Positions 53,397 to 61,899 of a stretch of DNA of 64,000 bases are shown piece after piece. The position numbers and the translations under genes are program-made. Position 1 is the first letter of the stretch, and each line of letters opens with the position of its first letter. Below the pieces are notes generated by a model. It was not told the origin of the DNA. It made no database searches and saw only the letters and a program-made list of their open reading frames with translations. This DNA is from Spirochaetota bacterium (GTDB taxonomy: Bacteria; Spirochaetota; UBA4802; UBA5550), in the NCBI GenBank assembly GCA_016933025.1, contig JAFGBT010000019.1, forward strand, positions 79,779-143,778, read 5' to 3'.

Positions 53397-54341
53397 ATGG
53401 GAGACAGCTTGTTGAAATTATTCTCGGGTTCATCGAATCCGGAATTGGCTGAAGAGATCGCGCGGTATCTCGACATACATCTGTCACGGGTTGAATTGAA
53501 CCGGTTCAAGGACGGCGAGATATCGGTCAAGATAAAGGAAAATGTCAGGGGACATGACGTGTTTATCGTGCAGTCCACCTGCAACCCGACCAATGACCAC
53601 ATCATGGAGCTGTTGCTCATGATTGATGCGGCGATGAGGGCGTCGGCGGGAAGGATCACCGCGGTCATACCCTATTTTGGGTATGCCCGCCAGGACCGGA
53701 AGGTGGAGCCCAGGGTCCCGATTTCCTCCAAGGTGATGGCAAACATCATCCAGGTGACCGGGGCCGACAGGGTCCTCACCATGGAGCTCCACGCGGAACA
53801 GATACAGGGCTTTTTCGATATTCCTGTTGATAACCTTTATTCAAAGCCCGTTGCGATCGACTATATCAACGGCCTTAAACTGAAAGACGTGGTCATGGTC
53901 TCACCCGACTCCGGAGGGGCAGAACGGGCACGTTCATATGCCAAGAACATAAACGCGGGCCTGGCAATCATTGACAAGCGTCGTCCGGAGCCGAATGTCG
54001 CCGAGGTGCAGTACGTCATAGGCGAGGTAAGCGGTAAAGACTGTATCTTGGTGGATGACATGGTGGACACCGGCGGGTCGATATCAAAGGCGGCGGCGGC
54101 GCTCCGGAAGCAGGGGGCGAAAGACGTTTACTGTCTCTTTACCCACGCCGTCCTTTCGGGAGACGCCATGAAAAATCTGGAATCCGCGGGATTCAAGGAG
54201 ATCATATTCACCAACACGATCCCGTATCGCAAGGAGAGGCAGATACAGGGCGCGAGGATCCTATCAATAGCTCCGCTTTTCGGCGAGGCGATCAGAAGGA
54301 TCCATAACGGGGAATCGGTCAGTTCACTGTTTCTATCATGA
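53397..54341 (+). CDS. prs: Ribose-phosphate pyrophosphokinase
   Basis: 314 residues, full length. FSGSSNPELAEEIA, RFKDGEISVKIKENVRG, the flexible loop YFGYARQDRK, VSPDSGGAERAR and the PRPP-binding loop LVDDMVDTGGS are all present. It makes PRPP from ribose-5-phosphate and ATP for nucleotide, His and Trp synthesis. Three bases after the glmU-like gene and 41 before rplY. Confidence 0.97.
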   Translation: MGDSLLKLFSGSSNPELAEEIARYLDIHLSRVELNRFKDGEISVKIKENVRGHDVFIVQSTCNPTNDHIMELLLMIDAAMRASAGRITAVIPYFGYARQDRKVEPRVPISSKVMANIIQVTGADRVLTMELHAEQIQGFFDIPVDNLYSKPVAIDYINGLKLKDVVMVSPDSGGAERARSYAKNINAGLAIIDKRRPEPNVAEVQYVIGEVSGKDCILVDDMVDTGGSISKAAAALRKQGAKDVYCLFTHAVLSGDAMKNLESAGFKEIIFTNTIPYRKERQIQGARILSIAPLFGEAIRRIHNGESVSSLFLS

Positions 54342-54382
54342 GCAATAAAACGAATCACTATAGTAAATAAAAGAGGACAGTC

Positions 54383-55087
54383 ATGGAAGCAAAAAGCTTA
54401 ACCGTTGAGTACAGATCCGAGAGGGGCAAAAACGCGAGCCGAAAGCTCAGGAGAAACGGGTTCATCCCTGGGATTCTCTATTCCCATGGGGAATCCGAGG
54501 TAATACAGATCCCTCAGAAGGAATTTTACAAGCTATTCAAGGGGCGGATATTAGAGAGCGTTATTTTCGATATACACACCGGTACCAAGAATGACGAGGC
54601 CGAAAAAATGGCTTATGTTAAGGACTACCATGTCGATCCGCTGACCGGGGAATTGATGCATGTCGATCTTTTTAAAGTAACAAAAGGCGAGAAAATCCAT
54701 ACACATGTGCAGATAGAATTCGTCGGTACGGCGAAGGGAACCAAACTCGGCGGTATTCTCGAGGTCGATCTTCGGGAGCTGGAAGTTGAATGCCTCCCGA
54801 TGGACCTGCCCGAGAAGATCCAGATCGATGTCGCCAACCTGGAGATTGGAGATTCAATTCACGTGAAGGACGTGATCCTGGGCGACCAAATAAGGATCAC
54901 AACCAATCCCGAGGCGTCAATAGCTTCGGTCCACGTACCGAAGGTCGCGGTAATCGAGGAGAAAGTTGAGGAGGCTGTCGCGGTCGAAGGCGAGGGTGAA
55001 GAGGCCAAGGCTGCCGTGGAAGGCGAGGAGAAAGCCGAGAAAGATAAGGATAAAGACAAAGATAAAGAGAAAGGAAAAGAAAAATAA
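54383..55087 (+). CDS. rplY: 50S ribosomal protein L25 / general stress protein Ctc
   Basis: 234 residues, the long Ctc form. N-terminal 5S-rRNA-binding domain (RSERGKNASRKLRRNGFIPG, VKDYHVDPLTGELMHVDLFKV) and a C-terminal TL5-type domain (EVECLPMDLPEKIQIDV). The last 45 residues are a low-complexity acidic and Lys-rich tail (EGEEKAEKDKDKDKDKEK). Located between prs and pth as in many bacteria. Confidence 0.95.
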   Translation: MEAKSLTVEYRSERGKNASRKLRRNGFIPGILYSHGESEVIQIPQKEFYKLFKGRILESVIFDIHTGTKNDEAEKMAYVKDYHVDPLTGELMHVDLFKVTKGEKIHTHVQIEFVGTAKGTKLGGILEVDLRELEVECLPMDLPEKIQIDVANLEIGDSIHVKDVILGDQIRITTNPEASIASVHVPKVAVIEEKVEEAVAVEGEGEEAKAAVEGEEKAEKDKDKDKDKEKGKEK

Positions 55088-55153
55088 TTTCCCGAATCGG
55101 TTACTGTTCCCGGCCGCGCGGCCGGTATTAAATAACGGAAGGGAGCTTTGGTA

Positions 55154-55780
55154 TTGAAATTAATCGTTGGTTTCGGAAATCCGGGCGAGAAATTTGCGAA
55201 TAACAGGCAAAACATCGGGTTCAAGGTTATAGATATAATCGGCAATAACGAGAATATTGATGTACGGATCAAGAAAAAGAAATCTGTGATCGGCAGGGGG
55301 AAGGTTCAGGGGACCGATGTCGTTCTTCTCAAGCCCCAGACTTTTGTGAATCTTATAGGTGAGTCGGTCCTGTATATAGCATCATTTTTGCGCATAAACG
55401 TGCGTGATATCATCTGCATCGTAGAGGATTCCTCGCTCAAGCTTGGCGATATCCGGGTGGATTTTCTTTTTTCCAACCTCAAGCACGCCGGCATTGAATC
55501 GATGACCAGGGCCCTGAAATCGGAACGGTTCGCGAAAATCAGGGTAGGCATCGGCACCCCCCGCGGCAGCATGTCAATGGAAGAACACCTGCTTCAGGAC
55601 TTTACGGATGACGAAAATCTTATCCTCATTGACGTGCTGAATAAAACTGAAAAAGTCGTCAATATGCTGATAAAGCATTCTATCGAAGAGGTGCAGGACA
55701 AGTATAACCCTGAAGGCGCGATCAAGATCAAAAAGAGAAAGGTCAAAGCCATCCATATAGACCACCGTAAAAAACGGTGA
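55154..55780 (+). CDS. pth: Peptidyl-tRNA hydrolase family protein lacking the catalytic histidine
   Basis: 208 residues from TTG 55154, eight bases after GGGAG; TTG 55148 is the alternative. Family features: LIVGFGNPGEKFANNR, KPQTFVNLIGESV (Asn equivalent to E. coli N68) and a degraded GGHNG region (FSNLKHAGIESM). The catalytic His20 of E. coli (RHNAG) is Gln19 here (RQNIG), and the Asp93 position reads Glu. Activity as a normal hydrolase is doubtful; it may be a pseudo-enzyme or act differently. The C-terminal extension is basic (KKRKVKAIHIDHRKKR). Confidence 0.85.
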   Translation: MKLIVGFGNPGEKFANNRQNIGFKVIDIIGNNENIDVRIKKKKSVIGRGKVQGTDVVLLKPQTFVNLIGESVLYIASFLRINVRDIICIVEDSSLKLGDIRVDFLFSNLKHAGIESMTRALKSERFAKIRVGIGTPRGSMSMEEHLLQDFTDDENLILIDVLNKTEKVVNMLIKHSIEEVQDKYNPEGAIKIKKRKVKAIHIDHRKKR

Positions 55781-55865
55781 TACGAGCCTAACGGCCATAC
55801 CGGACTGAATGCCATCCTCCCAATTCCAATTTTAATGATAAACTATACGGTATATGCAATTTTTC

Positions 55866-55893
55866 TTGACTTAATTGTTAAATCGTGTAGCAT
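55866..55893 (+). promoter_or_regulatory. Candidate promoter for the exported protein gene at 55949
   Basis: TTGACT (55866-55871), 16-base spacer, TAGCAT (55888-55893), about 56 bases before the ATG; AAAGGGAGAT is the ribosome site. Nothing else is seen in the 168-base gap. Confidence 0.45.
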
Positions 55894-55948
55894 TTCCTTG
55901 CTCGTTTATCTTGAAGACGCTCAATTATTATAAAGGGAGATATTAACG

Positions 55949-56773
55949 ATGAGAAAGGGTATACTCTTGATTATGTCATGTGTCATGCTGATGTGTGCGC
56001 CGTCATTATTTGCCCAGAACATTAATTTTGACTATAATCCATCATATGGACCACCGCCCCAGGTGGGACCTCCCCAGGCACTGGCAAAACGGCTCAGTTA
56101 CGAGAATTTCAGGTCCATCAAGCTCCTCAATACCGCAGTCATGAATTTCGGCGGCGGCACTGACGAAATTGACAAGTTGATCGACCAGTACGCCGAGGCC
56201 AGCGCCCTGTATTTTCAGAACAAGATGGCTGAATCCGCTAATACCTTCAAGGCGAACGAGGCCGCGATACTCGCCGTTGCGAAGCAGCTGGCTCAGAAAT
56301 ATCAGCAGGATTCATCGGCACTTTTAAAAGACAGCCTGAACATGAGCATCAGGGCTAAGTTAAAACACCAGATCAAAGGAGGGGCCGAGCGGCTCGGGTG
56401 GTCGGACAAGTTCCTCGAGCAGGCACAGGCGGGCGTGCTGAAAGCGAATGACTACTATGAGCGGTTCAAGGACGCGAAATCGGTCTCTTCGATGGAGCTG
56501 ATAACCGCCATCTACTACTACCGCGGCGCGAAGGACAACATGTTCCAGATGATGCGGGTGCTGGCCGATCACCAGAGCAAGCTTCAGGCGGAGGAGGAAG
56601 TGAACGAGATGATCGCCAACAAGCAGCTTGCGCGCTCCAGGAAAGAAGATGCCATCAGGGAAAAGGAGAGCCAAAAGAAAAAAGAGCTCCTCTCCAAATA
56701 TCTTGATAAATATGCGAAAGATATTGTAGACAATAAAAACATGGTCTACCGGTCAAGGGAGAAGGAGAAATAA
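55949..56773 (+). CDS. Exported helical protein, paralogue of the 59948 protein
   Basis: 274 residues. Signal peptide with probable cleavage after SLFA (residue 22). Pro/Tyr-rich start (YNPSYGPPPQVGPP), then a long helical body with LLNTAVMNFGGG, ASALYFQNKMAES and a charged coiled coil (ARSRKEDAIREKESQKKKEL) ending YRSREKEK. It shares the NTxxxNxG and ALYxxK segments and the final YRSRE motif with the protein at 59948-60760, pointing to a common lineage-specific family. Likely periplasmic. Function unknown. Confidence 0.78.
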   Translation: MRKGILLIMSCVMLMCAPSLFAQNINFDYNPSYGPPPQVGPPQALAKRLSYENFRSIKLLNTAVMNFGGGTDEIDKLIDQYAEASALYFQNKMAESANTFKANEAAILAVAKQLAQKYQQDSSALLKDSLNMSIRAKLKHQIKGGAERLGWSDKFLEQAQAGVLKANDYYERFKDAKSVSSMELITAIYYYRGAKDNMFQMMRVLADHQSKLQAEEEVNEMIANKQLARSRKEDAIREKESQKKKELLSKYLDKYAKDIVDNKNMVYRSREKEK

Positions 56774-56785
56774 AGGATTAACGAA

Positions 56786-57598
56786 TCACTGCGTCGGCGC
56801 CGTGATTGCTTTTTCTTTCTTCAGCACACGGAGTGCGAGGACGCGTATGGTTTTATTGTTATGAACGAGAAGGTTGACAACCTTCTCTTTTATTTTTGGG
56901 TCGAGTTTGTATCCCCTCAGCGCTATGAGCGATGCCTCGAGAAGTGAATAATCGTATGGGGAGCAGGATGCCAGGCGTGCCGTTATGGCGCTGTACAGGC
57001 GGTCGTCCTTTATTTTTATTGTCCGGAGGGCGATCAGGGCGACGCTCGAGCTTTTGTCGTTGATGGCCTTCACGATTGAAGGGATAAGCCGAGCCCGTAT
57101 GGTCAGCTCGTCCATGCCGGTTATGCCCCTGACGGATTCCTCCCGTATCAGCCAGTCGTCGCTTTCGAGGCCTTTCATGAAAATTTCAGCACGGGAAGGA
57201 TCGTCAATCGATTGAAGGGCTTTGAGGGCGTACCACCTGACGTTGCCGTCTTTTTCTTCGGACGCCATATGTTTAATTATTGGGATTGTCTGCTCTGTCT
57301 TGATTCTGGCGAGCCCGGTGACGGCTTCGATCCTCACCGAGGGGTGCGGATCCTGAGCACCCACCAGAAGTGTGCCGATGACCAGATCATTTTTTCCTTT
57401 TCCGAAATAATTTACGATATCACGCACGGCATCGCGTCGTTCCATCCAGTTTCCGCCCGCGTATCTGTTGGCCGCTTCTCTCTGTTTCTGTATCCGCACG
57501 ATTTCGGCTTTCTGGAAGAGGCCGCAGCCGGGAAGCAGAAGGCACGTGATAATCAGAGTGTATGTTATTCTTTCTTTCACTTGGTCAAATCCCGACAT
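56786..57598 (-). CDS. HEAT-repeat lipoprotein
   Basis: 270 residues from ATG 57598; a GTG at 57580 is also possible, and a start at 57646 would overlap the neighbour. Signal and lipobox at LLLPGC. The mature part is built of HEAT-like helical repeats: PHPSVRIEAVTGLARI, EKDGNVRWYALKALQSI, SDDWLIREESVRGITGM, KSSSVALIALRTIKI, NNKTIRVLALRVLKK. Probably a periplasmic protein-binding scaffold. It follows the lytic transglycosylase gene on the same strand. Confidence 0.82.
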   Translation of the reverse strand: MSGFDQVKERITYTLIITCLLLPGCGLFQKAEIVRIQKQREAANRYAGGNWMERRDAVRDIVNYFGKGKNDLVIGTLLVGAQDPHPSVRIEAVTGLARIKTEQTIPIIKHMASEEKDGNVRWYALKALQSIDDPSRAEIFMKGLESDDWLIREESVRGITGMDELTIRARLIPSIVKAINDKSSSVALIALRTIKIKDDRLYSAITARLASCSPYDYSLLEASLIALRGYKLDPKIKEKVVNLLVHNNKTIRVLALRVLKKEKAITAPTQ

Positions 57599-57642
57599 GC
57601 GCACATGCGATAATAAAAGGGGAACCTCAGACGCCCCGTCCG

Positions 57643-59940
57643 TCATCGCTCCGGCTTCGGGGCATCGTAGATGATTGTATACTGCGTAAGGAATTTATCG
57701 GTGCGCAATATGTAGTAGCGCGTTTCAATAAAAGGAGTGAATTCTGTAAAGTAGTCCATATCGTCGCCCTGCATCCTCTCTTTCCACTTGGAGACGTTCC
57801 CGGAGCCGGCGTTGTATGCGGCGACCATGTACTGGAAGTTATTATTGAATTGCCGCGCGAGTCCGGATATGTAGTTCGTGCCGAGCTGTATTGACGTGCA
57901 GGGATCGGTGAGATCGTACCCTTCAAGCTTCAATCTGCGCGCGATTCCTTTCGCCGTAGCCGGCATGAGCTGCATGAGGCCCGAGGCGCCGGCCGTGGAC
58001 ATGGCGCTATTTTTAAACAGGGACTCGGCCTTTATAACGGCATATATGAGATTCTCTTCCACGCCGTATTCCTCTCCGTATTTTGAAACGCAGTCGCTGA
58101 AGGGCCGGGGAAAAAGCGTCAGAACGGTATTTTTCGGCATCAGGGCGATATTTTCCCTGAGACCGAGGAGCTTTAAAAGTTTAAGGCATGAAAATACCTC
58201 GAGGTAGGTGTAGTTGAATTTCCGGCTGTAATGCGCGAGGGCGATGTATTTGTCCTTTCTGGCCTCCCTCCCCCGCGGGAGCAGCTTCAGTTCCCTGGTG
58301 ATAGCGGCGCTGTGACCGACAATAAAATATTTCTCGATTGCTTTCAGGATTCCCATATGGCCCGAGGAAGTCTTCATGTCCGCGATCGCGTTTTCGAGGT
58401 CCTGATACCGGCCGGCAAGGGGCGAGTCGAGCCCGGCAATCCGCCCGGACCTTTTTGTCATCGACTTTTCTTTTATGAAAAGAAGGAGATGATAAAAGTT
58501 TGCGTCCTCGCTTTTTGTGTCATTCAACGCCTCCGCGTATTCGGCATTCAGCTCGGCTTCTGTATGCCGGTCCGCGAGCTTTTTTGCCAGGAGCCATGTA
58601 TAGGGCGAGTCGGGATTAACGGACGTCATCTCCCGAGCGGTCGCGTCCGCTTTTCCCCGGTCGCCCGTGTCTGAATAAATCCTGTGCAGCCAGAACCTGC
58701 ATTCGTCCGAATAACTTCCGGCAGGATATTTTAGCACCGATTCCTCGAGGTACTGAAGGGCCCTCCGGCTGTTGCGCGCCCGGATCATGTTCCGGGCAAG
58801 AAGCCAGAGGAAACGGCCAGCATGGTCGTCCGAATATTTATTTTTATATTGGAGAAGGTCTTGTTCGTAGCCGGGGCGCTTGTTTTCTTCCATAAAAAGC
58901 GCAACCCGCCTGAGTGATTCCTGCGCGTGCGGCTCTTCGCCGGTTTCGATGATCCGGCGGTACAGGGGGAGCGCTTTGTTTTTAGCGCCCATTGACCAGA
59001 GCTCCTCTGCATGGGCCTTGAGGAGCGACAAATGCAGCTTTCTGTCGCCGGTAAATTCTTTTATCAGAATATCGGTCTGGCCGGACGCCTTGTCACGGGC
59101 AAGGGCCCTCACCAGAAATTCGACAACCTCCGACTGTTTTTTGTTTTCAGATTTAAGAGTGGTAAGAATTTGGGCCGCTTCCCTGTATTTTTTTGAATAA
59201 TAGAGTGCTTTGGCAAAGAGGAAATTTTCATCGAAATTCAGTTTGAGGGGATTCTTGTGCATGAGGCCCGTTAGCTCCTCGGCCGCGGCGGATGATTGCC
59301 ATCCCTTTACGTTAGTCAGAAAGACCTTGATATAGCTGTTCAGGGCTTCCGCATAATCTCCCTTTTTTTCCATGAGCGAACCGATTCGCAGCCAGATCAG
59401 GCCCTGTGATCCGCGGTCGGTGTAGCGCCGGAGGAGCCCGTCGAGCACTTCCCGAGCCTCGTCGTATTTTTTAAGCACGGCGAGCGATCGGGCCTTCAGA
59501 AGCCGAGCATCGCGGCAGAGTACGGTACGGCCGCCGCTCATCAGATCGATGAATTTGGAGACGTACTCGTGCTCTCCGTATAATAAAAAGAGATTAGCTA
59601 TCTCGTACACCGCGTCGTCGTAGTAATCGGATTTGAGATGGAAGCTTTTCGTGAATACATACACCGGCTGGGGGAAGAGTCTGAGCTTCGAGTTCCTGTG
59701 AGCGGCGAAACAGCTGTTTGCGAAATGAAGAATGGATTCCTTGTATTTTTTTTCCTGTTTATATGCGAGTCCCAGGAGAAAGTGCTCGTGGGGGCCTTTC
59801 TGCGCGGCTTTCAGCGTGGAAATAATCGTCCCGGGGGTTGAATAAAATCCGAGGGTTGAGAGGCCTTTCCCGCTGATCGGTGCATTGTTGCACGAAAACA
59901 TCAGGACCAGGGCCAGGCTCAGTAGGTTTTTCAGATTCAT
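57643..59940 (-). CDS. Lytic murein transglycosylase (Slt70-like), lipoprotein
   Basis: 765 residues from ATG 59940, where a lipoprotein signal MNLKNLLSLALVLMFSC begins. Residues about 40-590 are helical repeats of TPR/superhelical type. The C-terminal SLT domain has catalytic Glu639 in VIKAESLF, GASGLMQLMPATA, LGTNYISGL and VAAYNAGSGNVSKW. It cleaves peptidoglycan glycan strands to 1,6-anhydro ends from the periplasmic face of a membrane. The helical protein gene is 7 bases upstream and the HEAT lipoprotein gene downstream, probably one transcript. Confidence 0.92.
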   Translation of the reverse strand: MNLKNLLSLALVLMFSCNNAPISGKGLSTLGFYSTPGTIISTLKAAQKGPHEHFLLGLAYKQEKKYKESILHFANSCFAAHRNSKLRLFPQPVYVFTKSFHLKSDYYDDAVYEIANLFLLYGEHEYVSKFIDLMSGGRTVLCRDARLLKARSLAVLKKYDEAREVLDGLLRRYTDRGSQGLIWLRIGSLMEKKGDYAEALNSYIKVFLTNVKGWQSSAAAEELTGLMHKNPLKLNFDENFLFAKALYYSKKYREAAQILTTLKSENKKQSEVVEFLVRALARDKASGQTDILIKEFTGDRKLHLSLLKAHAEELWSMGAKNKALPLYRRIIETGEEPHAQESLRRVALFMEENKRPGYEQDLLQYKNKYSDDHAGRFLWLLARNMIRARNSRRALQYLEESVLKYPAGSYSDECRFWLHRIYSDTGDRGKADATAREMTSVNPDSPYTWLLAKKLADRHTEAELNAEYAEALNDTKSEDANFYHLLLFIKEKSMTKRSGRIAGLDSPLAGRYQDLENAIADMKTSSGHMGILKAIEKYFIVGHSAAITRELKLLPRGREARKDKYIALAHYSRKFNYTYLEVFSCLKLLKLLGLRENIALMPKNTVLTLFPRPFSDCVSKYGEEYGVEENLIYAVIKAESLFKNSAMSTAGASGLMQLMPATAKGIARRLKLEGYDLTDPCTSIQLGTNYISGLARQFNNNFQYMVAAYNAGSGNVSKWKERMQGDDMDYFTEFTPFIETRYYILRTDKFLTQYTIIYDAPKPER

Positions 59941-59947
59941 GGCGGTC

Positions 59948-60760
59948 TCATTGCATTTCCAGGTATCCCTGGTATTCCGGGATCTCGTGGAGGTTTGGGT
60001 CCTCCCATACGACATCGTAGAGCGACTTTTCTTCCCGGGACCGGTAGTAGTTATCGGTATGGACCAGCAGATGGTAATCCCTCTGTTCGTCGGTCGAGTA
60101 CTCGCTGATAAGCTTCTTCAATTCGTCAAAATTGAGTCGGCCGTATTCCTTTCTCTGCTCTTCGGGTATTGTTGACTGTAGCATGGAGGATAGGGCATAG
60201 CGTTTGCCGTGCTTCACTTTTTTTATCGCCTTCGAATAGCGATAGAGTCGCATCGAGTAGAGGAATTCCTGGAAGTTGTCGGCCATCACCATGTCGATCC
60301 TGGCGTCTTCGGCGTCGCGGTATCCCAGCCTGAGATAGTGCCTCGCGAGGTAATTGTTCTGTCTCACGACACGGCGGGCGAAGCCATTCAGCATTTTTTT
60401 AGTCGCGGTGATGTCCTTGCTCAGGGTTTTCTGGTACAGGTCGATCAGGATTTTTTGCGCCTTACGCGTTTCGTGCCATGACTCGCCGAAGAGAAATTTC
60501 ATGTAGAGAGTCTGCGCGAGGATGTCGCGCTGGATCGCTTCCCTGAACATCTTTTTCTCTTCATCGGTGCCCAGGTTGGTTATTGAGGTGTTGATAAAAT
60601 AGAAGAAATAGCGGTTGTCTTTCAGGCCCTTCTCGGCGTTTCTTTGCTTCCCGGCGCTCATGCTCGACCTGGTCCTCTGGGCCGCGCCGGGGCCGGCGAT
60701 TTGCACCAGCGCGAATGCGAGGAAAATAACGGCGAGCTGTCGTAAAAATTCTTTATTCAT
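59948..60760 (-). CDS. Exported helical protein, paralogue of the 55949 protein
   Basis: 270 residues. Signal peptide (LAVIFLAFALVQIAGPGAA). Helical body with FINTSITNLGTDEEKK, AQTLYMKFLFGESWHE and YHLLVHTDNYYRSREEK. The order of motifs follows that of the protein at 55949-56773. The chain ends with VWEDPNLHEIPEYQGYLEMQ. It starts the transglycosylase-HEAT operon, so a cell-envelope role is likely. No known domain. Confidence 0.78.
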   Translation of the reverse strand: MNKEFLRQLAVIFLAFALVQIAGPGAAQRTRSSMSAGKQRNAEKGLKDNRYFFYFINTSITNLGTDEEKKMFREAIQRDILAQTLYMKFLFGESWHETRKAQKILIDLYQKTLSKDITATKKMLNGFARRVVRQNNYLARHYLRLGYRDAEDARIDMVMADNFQEFLYSMRLYRYSKAIKKVKHGKRYALSSMLQSTIPEEQRKEYGRLNFDELKKLISEYSTDEQRDYHLLVHTDNYYRSREEKSLYDVVWEDPNLHEIPEYQGYLEMQ

Positions 60761-60781
60761 CGGTTGTAGGCCCGTGAAACA

Positions 60782-61744
60782 TCAGAGGTTGAATGTCATC
60801 CCTTCTGTGGCGATATATATTTTTGTCGTTTCATTTTTGCAGTTTTCGCCATGCTCGATGGCCGCCTGGTAGTTCTCGTACAGCTTGGCGTCTGTATAGG
60901 CCGGCTCATGGTGCGTCATGACCAGCTCCTTCACCTTCCAGCGAAGTCCGCAGTTGACGGCCATGGTAAAGCTGGTATGGCCCCAGTCGAATTTGATGAA
61001 TGACTCGTCAAGGGTATACTGGGAGTCGATTATGAGGAGGTCTGTGTTCTGAAAGAAGTCATAGGTATTGTCATGTCCCTTTTCAAAGATCTCGCCGGTG
61101 AATTCCGCGTCTGTCGCGAAGATGAACGTCTTCCCTCCCTGCTTAAAACGGTAGGCGAAGCTGCCGCCCGGGTGCTTCAGGGGAAAAAAGTCGACTACGA
61201 GATCGTTTTCCATCTGGATCGGCGCTCTCTTTTTGGGGTCCAGGTAAATGTACTTTTTCGTTGACTCGGTTTTATCGAAGGGCGCGGGGAAAAAGGGCGC
61301 GCTCATCTGCTCGCACAATATCTTATGCTGGTCTTTGTAGGGAGAATAAAAGTTCAGGATATTGCCCTTTATATAGATGGGCGTAAAAAATGGGAGGCCC
61401 TGGATGTGGTCCCAGTGGTTGTGTGTCAGGAAAATATTGATGATACCCTGTCCGCGCGCCGCTGGTCCCTTCATCAGTTCGTAGCCGAGCTGGCGGACCC
61501 CCGATCCGCAATCGAGAATGTAGGTCTTGCCGCTCGAGGATGTTACAGTAACGCAGGTGGTGTTTCCGCCGAACACGTGTTTCAAATCTTCCGGCAATGT
61601 TTCCATGAATTCTGTTATTTGAGACGTTCTCGTGATGCCTGCCTGGACTGCGCGCTCAAGGATGCTCTGGACCTTCCTGTTGTATTCTTCGTTGGATATC
61701 GGCGCTGGAAGAGACCCCCGGACCCCCCACAGTTTTATCTGCAT
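60782..61744 (-). CDS. MBL-fold metallo-hydrolase
   Basis: 320 residues. Starts with IKLWGVRGSLPAP; metal motif LTHNHWDHIQGLPFF (HxHxDH), then KHPGG, FATDAE and a late THHEP supplying further ligands. An insertion near residues 23-55 precedes GGNTTCVTV. This type of beta-lactamase-fold protein includes phosphodiesterases of the PhnP / RNase Z-like group, but the substrate is unknown. It lies 21 bases upstream of the exported helical protein gene. Confidence 0.88.
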   Translation of the reverse strand: MQIKLWGVRGSLPAPISNEEYNRKVQSILERAVQAGITRTSQITEFMETLPEDLKHVFGGNTTCVTVTSSSGKTYILDCGSGVRQLGYELMKGPAARGQGIINIFLTHNHWDHIQGLPFFTPIYIKGNILNFYSPYKDQHKILCEQMSAPFFPAPFDKTESTKKYIYLDPKKRAPIQMENDLVVDFFPLKHPGGSFAYRFKQGGKTFIFATDAEFTGEIFEKGHDNTYDFFQNTDLLIIDSQYTLDESFIKFDWGHTSFTMAVNCGLRWKVKELVMTHHEPAYTDAKLYENYQAAIEHGENCKNETTKIYIATEGMTFNL

Positions 61745-61899
61745 GAATGATTTCCTTTGTCCTGAAAAATATGCCAGTTTATTCCTTAATGCGTAAGATT
61801 GTAAACATTTGAAAAAATTTCAATCAAAATTATTGTATCACACAGTTAAAATGGAGCTTTTTTTCTCGCCTCTTTTCTGGTTTATAGTGCGCAGAATCG

